Shown one piece after another: positions 1 through 6,825 of a stretch of 28,686 bases of DNA. The stretch comes from an uncultured Collinsella sp. GTDB lineage: Bacteria > Actinomycetota > Coriobacteriia > Coriobacteriales > Coriobacteriaceae. The notes under the pieces are model-generated. The model ran no database searches. It had not been told where the DNA came from and was given only the letters and a program-made list of their open reading frames with translations. Position 1 is the stretch's first letter. Each line of letters begins with the position of its first letter. The translations under genes and the position numbers were made by a program. The stretch is taken from the NCBI GenBank assembly GCA_937997605.1, contig CALLFD010000223.1:1-28686 (forward strand), given 5' to 3'.

Positions 1-49
1 ATCTACACTCAGTAGGACACTCTTTCCCTACACGACGCTCTTCCGATCT
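1..49 (+). other. Illumina sequencing adapter left on contig end
   Basis: Bases 1-8 (ATCTACAC) match the end of the Illumina P5 flow-cell sequence, bases 9-16 (TCAGTAGG) sit where the 8-base i5 index belongs, and bases 17-49 match the 33-base Read 1 primer ending in GCTCTTCCGATCT. Genomic sequence therefore begins at about base 50. This is an untrimmed library artefact and should not be annotated as biology. Confidence 0.97.
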
Positions 50-718
50 ATCGCTCGCACGCTCATCCCGAGCATTGCGGGCGTCGGCCTGTTCATCTTC
101 GTCGTGCTGACCCTTGCCAACGCATCGGACGGCGATTCCGGTATGAGCGCCGGCGCCTGCGCGGTCAGCGCCATGTCGCCCATCATAATCATGAACTCAC
201 TGTCTGGCTACGATAACCAAAACGGCTGGGAGCGCTATCGGGCAACGCTGCCGTTCTCGCGCAAAGACATCATCTGCGCACGCTACCTGTGCATTATTGT
301 CTTCTCCGCCGTCATGGCATGTGCAGCTACGCTTTTGAGCATCGCCTCCATCCCGCTCTTCAACAGCGCGGGCATTCCCTCGACGGGACAGACCGTCTTT
401 GAGATCACAATAGCCTCCGCCGCATCGATGCTCATCTCCCTCATGATGGTGTTTTTAGCACAGCCGCTGTTCTTTCGATTTGGACACATGGAGGCGCTGC
501 GCCTTTCCGTCGGCCTGTTTGCCCTGATGGGCTGCGGTACCATGGCAATGCTGAGCTCTTCTAACCCCAGTAGCAACTGGCTCATGTCGATTGCCGGAGC
601 GAATCCCGATCCTGCCGTCCTTGGCGGTCTGTGCGCAGGAATTGCCGTGCTAGCCCTCGCGCTATGTGCAATCAGCTGCACCGTCAGCACCAAGGTCTAT
701 CGAGCACGCGATCTGTAG
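50..718 (+). CDS. ABC-2 type transporter permease, 5'-truncated at contig end
   Basis: The frame is open from base 50, the first genomic base, to the TAG at 716-718, giving at least 222 residues. The GTG at 104 is only an internal codon; the true start lies off the contig. The readable part has hydrophobic segments near residues 10-24, 80-108, 123-143, 160-180 and 195-215. It also has a charged stretch with YDNQNGWERYRATLPFSRKD, the pattern of ABC-2 permeases in which a cytoplasmic loop reads roughly 'NGW.RY..TLP.SR..I...RYL'. Such permeases pair with an ABC ATPase encoded next door, probably in the missing upstream sequence, and export antibiotics, peptides or lipids. The substrate cannot be read. 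The call rests on the loop motif and membrane segments. Confidence 0.72.
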   Translation: MARTLIPSIAGVGLFIFVVLTLANASDGDSGMSAGACAVSAMSPIIIMNSLSGYDNQNGWERYRATLPFSRKDIICARYLCIIVFSAVMACAATLLSIASIPLFNSAGIPSTGQTVFEITIASAASMLISLMMVFLAQPLFFRFGHMEALRLSVGLFALMGCGTMAMLSSSNPSSNWLMSIAGANPDPAVLGGLCAGIAVLALALCAISCTVSTKVYRARDL

Positions 719-808
719 CCACGCGAGTCTCAATCCACGAAGGGCGCGATCGCCGCCCCTCCCCGCAAATCCGTGGCAAACGGCATGTCCCTGGCGTGCG
801 CCACCGTA

Positions 809-2113
809 CTACTTGCGCAGCGGCTTGGGTAGCGGGATACCGGCGGCGATGACAGCCGCAATGATCATGCAGACGATACCCTTGAGTGGGAAGCACATGA
901 GCAGCAGGCCCACGACCATAACCGGCTGGCGCATGACGGCGCCCATCGTCGATGCCGTGCAGACGGCGACGCAAAAGACCGGATCGGCGCCGGTGAGGAT
1001 AGCAAGGCCATAGCCCAGGCTCACACCCGAGAAGATAACCGGGAAGAAGTGGCCGCCACGCCAACCAAGGTTGATGAGGGCGGGCGTCAGCATGGCCTTA
1101 ACAAGACCGGTCGCGATGAGCACGCTGGCGGGGATGGTCAGGTAGGTTTCCATGAGCACGTCGGCCTGGGTCTCGCCAGCAAACATGGTGTAGGGCAGGA
1201 CCGTGCCGCAGATGGCGAGCGCCAGACCGGCTAGCATGGCCTTGACGACAGGACGCTCCCCTATTGCATGAGACAGTGCCTCGCTCGCATGTTCAGAGAC
1301 AAAGTACAGCCATCCGCAGATTGTTCCGATCAGCGACAGAGGGATGAGCCAGACAAGTTCCAGGTTGCCCACCACGGCAGCCTCGAACCTCGGCATGCCC
1401 ATGCCGCCGCCCATGAGCTGGCCGAGCAGCAGGTAGGTGCCCAGACCACCGGCAATCGCAATGCCGTAGACCACCGTCTTTTGCGCCTTGGGCAGCTTGA
1501 TCGTGATCTCGTCGGACGCGGACTCATCGTCGGCGTCTTCGCCCTGGCCGTCAGTACTTCCGGCAAGCGGCGCCACAAAGCCAAACACGGGCGCGGTAAA
1601 GAGCGCCGTCAGAGCAGCCTGGGTGCCCAGCAGCGTAAGCTCCCTAAACTCGGCACCAAAGCGGCGCATGCGGTCGCCGACCCAGCTGCACAGGCCCGCG
1701 ATGACGCCGGTCAGACCGGCTTCCGGTCCAATACTTCCGCCAAACAGCAACGGCAGCAGCGCCGCAATCGACAGCTTGCCCAGATTGTCGTACGGGTAGC
1801 GACCGTCTTGCTTTACCTTGGCCATCACCTGGTTGAGGTCATCGGTCTTGGTGCCCGTCGTCTTTTCGTACAAACCGATCAGCAGGCCGCCCAGCAGGCA
1901 GACGAAAAACGGGTATGGCAGAAAGCCAAACGGGCCGCTGGCAAGCTCGGGCGAAGCGACGCCCAGCGCGTGTGGAATCTCGGTCCATAGATAGTCGATG
2001 CCGTGCTCCATCGCAAAGAAGAACAGCCAGACTGCGGCACCTGCGAACGCACCGGTCACGGCAACGCTAACTAAAAACAGCGCGCGGTTTGTGGGTTTGG
2101 CAAGGTTATCCAT
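809..2113 (-). CDS. ClC-family anion channel/transporter
   Basis: This 434-residue polytopic membrane protein has the ClC fold signature. Near residue 125 is GGSIGPEAGL, which matches the GxxGP motif region, and GWRGGHFFPVIF near residues 350-360 matches the GxFxP anion-binding motif. ClC proteins move chloride or other anions, as channels or as H+-coupled antiporters. The residue at the usual gating-glutamate position (GREGP in E. coli ClcA) appears to be Ile here, and the GSGIP loop is not recognisable. Residues about 195-210 form an acidic, Asp/Glu/Ser-rich cytoplasmic insert. The ATG at 2113 has GGGAGGA six bases upstream. The gene lies 125 bp downstream of the LOG-family gene on the same strand, with a candidate promoter of its own. 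Confidence 0.86.
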   Translation of the reverse strand: MDNLAKPTNRALFLVSVAVTGAFAGAAVWLFFFAMEHGIDYLWTEIPHALGVASPELASGPFGFLPYPFFVCLLGGLLIGLYEKTTGTKTDDLNQVMAKVKQDGRYPYDNLGKLSIAALLPLLFGGSIGPEAGLTGVIAGLCSWVGDRMRRFGAEFRELTLLGTQAALTALFTAPVFGFVAPLAGSTDGQGEDADDESASDEITIKLPKAQKTVVYGIAIAGGLGTYLLLGQLMGGGMGMPRFEAAVVGNLELVWLIPLSLIGTICGWLYFVSEHASEALSHAIGERPVVKAMLAGLALAICGTVLPYTMFAGETQADVLMETYLTIPASVLIATGLVKAMLTPALINLGWRGGHFFPVIFSGVSLGYGLAILTGADPVFCVAVCTASTMGAVMRQPVMVVGLLLMCFPLKGIVCMIIAAVIAAGIPLPKPLRK

Positions 2114-2152
2114 CGGGTCCTCCCGCGGTCAAAGTCGACATAGATACGTTTT

Positions 2153-2181
2153 ATTGTAGAGCGAGTGTGGCCCAGACAAGC
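2153..2181 (-). promoter_or_regulatory. candidate promoter for the ClC gene
   Basis: On the minus strand a TACAAT hexamer (plus coordinates 2153-2158) lies about 40 bases upstream of the ClC start, with TTGTC(T) 15-16 bases further upstream. The -10 is close to consensus; the -35 spacing is slightly short. Confidence 0.35.
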
Positions 2182-2238
2182 CAACCGTCTGCGCCGCAAA
2201 CGGCACCATTGGGAGCCATGGTGGGGCAGGCTCAAGGC

Positions 2239-2772
2239 TTATCCGTTGATAATCGAGGCAATCTCGCGCAAATCGTCGGCAAAGTAGATGCCGTGCTGGC
2301 GCTTCAGGCTCGAAAGCCCCTTATCAATCATGTGCCCGAGCAGCGCCTTGAGGTCGTTGTAGTAACCGTTCAGGTTGTACAAAATGCACGGCGCATCGAG
2401 ATACCCCAACGACACGGCGGACATGACCTCGGCAATCTCCTCGAGCGTGCCCGTCCCACCGGGAAAGGCGATGAACGCATCGCCGAGCTCAATCATCTTG
2501 GCCTTGCGCTCGGCCATATCGCTCGTCACGATAAGGTCGTCGATACCGTCATGCTGAAACTCGGCCTCGATAAAAAAGCTCGGCTCCACGCCCGTCACAT
2601 GTCCGCCAGCATCGAGCACGCTATCGGCGAGCGCGCCCATCAGGCCCGATTTGGACCCGCCGTATACCAACGCGTGGCCGTTGGTGCCAATCCAGTTGCC
2701 CAGCTCCTGTACCGCAAGTAGAAACGCCGGGTCATTACCGACGCTGGCACCCAGATACACGGTGATATTCAT
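2239..2772 (-). CDS. LOG family protein (TIGR00730-type Rossmann fold)
   Basis: This 177-residue soluble protein has the two hallmark motifs of the LOG ('lysine decarboxylase-like') family: GGSKSGLMG at residues 38-46 and PGGTGTLEE at 104-112. An arginine-containing MAERKAKM lies between them. Characterised members are phosphoribohydrolases that release the base from cytokinin-type or other nucleoside 5'-monophosphates. The bacterial physiological substrate is usually unknown. The ATG at 2772 is preferred over the in-frame ATG at 2787 because AGGGGGA sits five bases upstream of it and the family begins with 'MNITVYLGAS'. Only 35 bp separate it from the potassium-channel gene upstream, so the two are probably co-transcribed. 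Length is normal for the family. Confidence 0.9.
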   Translation of the reverse strand: MNITVYLGASVGNDPAFLLAVQELGNWIGTNGHALVYGGSKSGLMGALADSVLDAGGHVTGVEPSFFIEAEFQHDGIDDLIVTSDMAERKAKMIELGDAFIAFPGGTGTLEEIAEVMSAVSLGYLDAPCILYNLNGYYNDLKALLGHMIDKGLSSLKRQHGIYFADDLREIASIING

Positions 2773-2807
2773 TTCAGTCCCCCTCATCGTGACGCGTGGC
2801 GCCCACT

Positions 2808-3233
2808 CTAGCGTTGGCGGCGGCGATATTCGCGCACGCGGCGCGACAGGTCGGCGAGCTCGTCACGATCGAGCTCTTCCAAATGCTCAAGATCGTCCAT
2901 AAAGCGCGCCATGGTGTCCTTTTGGCGCAGCTTGATGAGCGTATTGCAGTAGTTCACCGCCACGCCCGTAAGCATGGCGATATAGAAGATACTGATGACG
3001 CCTAGGATGACGGTAATGCCGCGGGCAACCGGCGTTTCTGCCGGGATATCGCCAAAGCCGATCGTCGAGACCGTCTCAAAGCTAAACCAGAGACCATCAC
3101 CAAAGGTGAGGGTCGTAGGCTCGGACAGCCAGACAGCCGTCGAGCACAGCAGGTAAAAGATAAGAAACAGGCCCGTGATGCGTGCAAAGCCAGCCTGTCG
3201 CAGCACATCGGCAAGCGTCCTCAACCTGTTCAT
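2808..3233 (-). CDS. two-TM potassium channel family protein
   Basis: This 141-residue protein has one TM helix (about 17-36), a pore loop with the selectivity filter TIGFGD at 57-62, a second TM helix (about 70-92) and a charged C-terminal helix rich in Glu and Arg. That is the Ion_trans_2 (KcsA-like) plan; the C-terminal helix would help form a tetrameric bundle. The GFGD version of the filter instead of GYGD is common and still K+ selective in known channels. The ATG at 3233 was chosen because GAAAGGG lies just upstream; a TTG at 3254 would add seven residues without a ribosome-binding site. No RCK/TrkA-N regulatory domain is attached. It is first of the minus-strand set leading to the LOG gene. 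Confidence 0.88.
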   Translation of the reverse strand: MNRLRTLADVLRQAGFARITGLFLIFYLLCSTAVWLSEPTTLTFGDGLWFSFETVSTIGFGDIPAETPVARGITVILGVISIFYIAMLTGVAVNYCNTLIKLRQKDTMARFMDDLEHLEELDRDELADLSRRVREYRRRQR

Positions 3234-3286
3234 CGCGACCCTTTCCACGAACAACCAATCACGTTCGCTCGGTATTGTCCCACAAC

Positions 3287-3342
3287 CGGCAGTTAGGGAC
3301 GTTCCTTTTGTGCCGGCAGAAAGGGACTGTCCCCAACTGCCG
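3287..3342. repeat. GGGAC-type intergenic inverted repeat
   Basis: The arms CGGCAGTTAGGGAC (3287-3300) and GTCCCCAACTGCCG (3329-3342) are inverted copies with one mismatch, separated by 28 bases that hold further GGGAC-like words. It lies between the divergent potassium-channel and histidine-kinase genes. It resembles the other GGGAC/GTCCC hairpins of this window and is probably a REP-like element. Confidence 0.75.
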
Positions 3343-3430
3343 AGCGGGATCGTTTAGCGATGCAGCTGCCGACTGGGCAGGCTGAGCTGGTATCCTTATG
3401 CGGTAATGTCTCGATTCGTTAGGATTGCAT

Positions 3431-6235
3431 GTGAGAGCTTCCGCTGTCCTTCGTTCAGTTATATATCGCGCCCTGGCCATTGTGCTTACCGCGCTTGCCG
3501 CGCTGAGTTCTATCGCGCCTGTCCAGGCTTTTGCCGATGACTCTAGTCAGCAGGTCAAAACGGTCCGCGTTGGTTGGCTCGTCAACAACGAGGGCTTCCA
3601 GGACGGCATCCCCGGCGAGCGTCTCTCGGGATGGGGTTACGAATACCTCCAGACCCTCTCGTACTACACACCCGGCTGGCAGTACGAATACGTCTCCGGC
3701 ACCTTCACCGAGCTTATGGAGAAGCTCGAGACGGGCGAGATCGACCTCATGCCCAACATCTCCTACTCCGAGGAACGCGCCCAAAAGCTGCTCTTTTCCT
3801 CGAACCCCGAGGGCACCGAGCGCTACTACATCTATGCCAGGCCCGAGCGCGACGATCTGGCCAAGGGTGACCCCCGAGCGCTCCAAGGCCTTACCATCGG
3901 CTGCAACCCCGGCGTTATGCAAACCTTCGTTGGCCAGCAATGGCTCGCCAACGAAGGAATCGCCTGCACATACAAGGAGTATGACGGAAACTCCGTTCTC
4001 TTTGATGCGCTGGCAAACGGCGAGGTCGATGCCGTCATCATGAACGACACGACCTCGTCGCCCAGTGCCTCCCCCATGTTCTACATTGGGTCGAGCGACT
4101 ACTATTTTGCCGTCCCCAAAAGCCGCCCCGACCTGATGGACGACATCAATGCCGCCATGACAGCAATCGCCCGCGTCAACCCACGCTATAACGACGAAGT
4201 CAAATCTCACTACTCGGCCCAAAACAGCGGTTCATCATCGCTCAACGGCCCCGAATGTTCCTGGCTCAAAGCAAACAACAACACCATCACGCTCGGCTAC
4301 ATTACGGGCAAACTCCCCTACTGCAACGAAGACGAAGACGGCAAAATGGAAGGCTCGCTCGCATCGCTTGCGACGACGCTACACGATAAATTTGGCATTA
4401 CGGTCAAAACCGTCGCCTCTGATAGCTACAAGATGATGTCAAAGGCCCTGTCAGAGGGAAGCATAGACGTTGCGCTGCCGGCATACCGAGATTACTGGTT
4501 TGCCGAGCAATCAGGCGTTGTGCAGTCGGTATCGTTGGGGACCATGTCCCTCACCGCCATCCACACCGGCAGTAACCTGAAAAAAGACCTTCAGAACATC
4601 GCCTGTACCAAATCATCGTTTGTCAACAAAAATGCACTTGAAAGTCTATTCCCCACAGCGACCGTAACCGAATACCAATCCGACGATGAAGCGTTCGACG
4701 CCCTCAGGAAGGGAACGGCGCGCTGCATCGTCGCTCCCAGTTCACGCGTAAAAACCATCGGTGACCGTTATGATCTCGAGGACTGCGAGATGGTCGAGCT
4801 CCCTGACACCTGTGACCTCGCGTGCTTGATGTCGCGCGGCAAGCCCGAACTGCTGGGAATCATCAACAAGGGCATCATCAATGCCGGAGAATCGCTCTCC
4901 GCAAGTAATTACTCCTCCACGTCGTACACGGCCCAGGAATCCAACACGCTTCAATTCCTTTATCGCAACCGCACCGCCATTGCAGCTACCCTCATCGGTA
5001 TGTTGTCGGTCGGCATCGTCCTGCTCATCTGGGCGCTCGTGCGCGCTCGAACCGAGCGCAAAAAAGCCGATGCTGCCAACGCCGCTAAGACGGCATTCCT
5101 CACGCGCATGAGCCACGACATCCGAACGCCGCTCAACGGTATCCTGGGCCTTATCGAAATTGAAGAATTGAAGGAAGGCGATATGCAAGTCGCCCGCGAG
5201 AGCCGTGCCAAGGCGCGCGTTGCCGCCAATCACCTGCTCTCGCTGATCAACGACATCCTCGAGATGGGAAAAATCGAAGACCGCAAGCTAACACTGGAAC
5301 ATGCGCCTTTTAACCTCAAAGAGCTTTGTGACGATACGCTGGTGCTGTGCAAGCTCCGCGCGTCCAGTAACGGCATCACAATGCAGGACAATAGTTTGCC
5401 GTACGCCACGGGGTCATACGTAATCGGCAGTCCCACCCATATCCGACAGGTCATGATCAACCTGTTAGACAACAGCATTAAGTACAACAAGCACGGCGGC
5501 TCCGTCACCTTTAGTTCACAGACCAAGCCACTCGATAACGGGCGCGCGCTCTTTTGCTTTAGCGTTTCGGATACCGGCATTGGCATGGCTCCCGAGTTTT
5601 TAAAGCATATCTATGAGCCGTTTGCCCAAGAAGGTGACGATGCGCGCAGCAAGTTCCAAGGAACCGGCATGGGCATGCCAATCGTCAAGTCGCTTATTGA
5701 ACTGATGGGCGGCACCATCGAAGTCACCAGCGAACTCCATGTGGGCACCACGTTCTACGTGGAAATTCCGCTCGATATCGACAAGAACCCCCGGGCGCGG
5801 GCGAATACGGTCGAGAGGGCGCTCGACTGCTCGCTCGCCGACATGAACGTGCTGCTCGCCGAAGACAACGAATTGAATGCCGAGATTGCCCAGACGTTGC
5901 TAGAATCCGAGGGCGTCGTGGTCACCCGCGCCGTCAACGGCAACGAAGTCGTCGATCTGTACCTGTCTCATCCCGCCGGCAGCTTCGATGCGATCCTGAT
6001 GGACATTATGATGCCGGACATGGACGGTTACGAGGCAACCCGCGCGATTCGCCTGAGCGAGAAGGTCGATGCAGCCGATATCCCCATCATCGCGCTCACC
6101 GCCAACGCCTTTGCCGAGGACGCCAAGGCGGCACACGACGCCGGCATGAACGCCCATCTGTCCAAACCGCTCGACTTTAACAAGCTCAAAAACATACTCG
6201 CCCGCATCAAGAAAAACGGAGCTGTTTCGCTATAG
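3431..6235 (+). CDS. hybrid sensor histidine kinase/response regulator with two SBP_bac_3 sensor domains
   Basis: This is a 934-residue membrane sensor kinase. Residues 1-35 form a signal peptide. Two periplasmic-binding-protein type 3 domains follow, at about 42-270 and 280-500, each starting with a VRVGW/ITLGY strand. One TM helix lies at about 515-537. The HisKA domain has phospho-acceptor His562 in SHDIRTPLNG. The HATPase domain shows NLLDNSIKYN, DTGIGM and GTGMGM. A C-terminal receiver has the phospho-Asp at 858 in LMDIMMP. SBP_bac_3 domains usually bind amino acids or other small polar ligands, so it likely senses a nutrient directly outside the membrane. There is no HPt or DNA-binding output domain, so the partner regulator is elsewhere. 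The GTG at 3431 is preferred because AGGA ends six bases upstream; the TTG at 3425 has no spacing. A NimA-like gene follows after 41 bp. Confidence 0.92.
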   Translation: MRASAVLRSVIYRALAIVLTALAALSSIAPVQAFADDSSQQVKTVRVGWLVNNEGFQDGIPGERLSGWGYEYLQTLSYYTPGWQYEYVSGTFTELMEKLETGEIDLMPNISYSEERAQKLLFSSNPEGTERYYIYARPERDDLAKGDPRALQGLTIGCNPGVMQTFVGQQWLANEGIACTYKEYDGNSVLFDALANGEVDAVIMNDTTSSPSASPMFYIGSSDYYFAVPKSRPDLMDDINAAMTAIARVNPRYNDEVKSHYSAQNSGSSSLNGPECSWLKANNNTITLGYITGKLPYCNEDEDGKMEGSLASLATTLHDKFGITVKTVASDSYKMMSKALSEGSIDVALPAYRDYWFAEQSGVVQSVSLGTMSLTAIHTGSNLKKDLQNIACTKSSFVNKNALESLFPTATVTEYQSDDEAFDALRKGTARCIVAPSSRVKTIGDRYDLEDCEMVELPDTCDLACLMSRGKPELLGIINKGIINAGESLSASNYSSTSYTAQESNTLQFLYRNRTAIAATLIGMLSVGIVLLIWALVRARTERKKADAANAAKTAFLTRMSHDIRTPLNGILGLIEIEELKEGDMQVARESRAKARVAANHLLSLINDILEMGKIEDRKLTLEHAPFNLKELCDDTLVLCKLRASSNGITMQDNSLPYATGSYVIGSPTHIRQVMINLLDNSIKYNKHGGSVTFSSQTKPLDNGRALFCFSVSDTGIGMAPEFLKHIYEPFAQEGDDARSKFQGTGMGMPIVKSLIELMGGTIEVTSELHVGTTFYVEIPLDIDKNPRARANTVERALDCSLADMNVLLAEDNELNAEIAQTLLESEGVVVTRAVNGNEVVDLYLSHPAGSFDAILMDIMMPDMDGYEATRAIRLSEKVDAADIPIIALTANAFAEDAKAAHDAGMNAHLSKPLDFNKLKNILARIKKNGAVSL

Positions 6236-6276
6236 TTTGTGCTCAACAACCATACGCAGCAGAAAGGAAGCCAACA

Positions 6277-6756
6277 ATGTTTAGGCCCTTACGCCGAAAG
6301 AAACGCGCCATCACTGACGAGGAAGCGCGCGAGCTGCTCGCTACCTGCAAGCGCGGCGTCTTTGCCGTCAACGGCGACGATGGCTACCCGTACGCCATTC
6401 CCGTCAACTACTTCTTTGACACCGAGCACGACAAGATTTATTTCCATGGCGCCAAAGCCGGCCACAAGGTCGACGCACTCAAGCGCGATGACAAGGTCTG
6501 CTTTACCGTTTACGGCAACGAGAGGTACAAGGACGGTGACTGGGCTCCCTACGTTATGAGTACCGTGATCTTTGGCCGCTGTCGCCTAGCGAATGACGCT
6601 CCCGCTTTTATCGAGGATAAAGTCCGCCAGCTCGCCCTTAAGTACTACCCTTCTGCCGAAGAAGTCGAAGAGGAAATCGCCAAGGACATTAAGGGCGTCC
6701 AGCTCTACGAGATTACGATTGAGCATCTCTGCGGCAAGCAGATTCAGGAAAAGTAA
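6277..6756 (+). CDS. pyridoxamine 5'-phosphate oxidase family protein (NimA-like)
   Basis: This 159-residue protein has the split-barrel flavin-binding fold of the Pyridox_ox_2/NimA group. Visible features are an N-terminal helix with DEEARELLATCKRGVFAVN, the strand pair 'GYPYAIPVNYFFD', and 'KIYFHGAKAGHKVDALK' near 54-69. Family members bind FMN or related flavins; some reduce 5-nitroimidazole drugs, others are uncharacterised. Sequence alone does not show nitroimidazole reduction here. AGAAAGGAAG precedes the ATG at 6277. The gene is 41 bp after the hybrid kinase and may share its transcript. A strong hairpin follows. Confidence 0.88.
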   Translation: MFRPLRRKKRAITDEEARELLATCKRGVFAVNGDDGYPYAIPVNYFFDTEHDKIYFHGAKAGHKVDALKRDDKVCFTVYGNERYKDGDWAPYVMSTVIFGRCRLANDAPAFIEDKVRQLALKYYPSAEEVEEEIAKDIKGVQLYEITIEHLCGKQIQEK

Positions 6757-6783
6757 GCCCCTCAGCAGGCCTCATCAATAACA

Positions 6784-6823
6784 ATATGGCCTGGTTCCAA
6801 CCCACCTTGGAACCAGGCCATAT
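6784..6823. terminator. bidirectional terminator hairpin between convergent genes
   Basis: A perfect 17-bp stem (6784-6800 paired with 6807-6823, left arm ATATGGCCTGGTTCCAA) encloses a six-base loop. It sits exactly between the ends of the NimA-like gene (plus) and the second hybrid kinase (minus). There is no long T tract on either side, so its efficiency as an intrinsic terminator is uncertain. Confidence 0.75.
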
Positions 6824-6825
6824 GC

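Noticed and set aside
735..776. Possible terminator hairpin between the ABC-2 permease and ClC genes (GGGCG 742-746 / CGCCC 754-758 with outer CCACG/CGTGG)
   Set aside because: The stem is only five pairs, the outer arms are distant, and there is no T run.
3455..4222. Long open frame antisense to the first hybrid kinase (255 codons)
   Set aside because: It lies wholly opposite a gene with clear domains, has no family resemblance and is expected from GC-rich codon use. The same holds for the antisense or out-of-frame ORFs at 7864-9111, 10470-11333, 11439-11939, 17542-18693 and 28104-28517.
6277..6756. Annotation as a nitroimidazole-resistance gene (nim)
   Set aside because: The fold fits the family, but most members are not nitroimidazole reductases and nothing in the sequence proves that activity.
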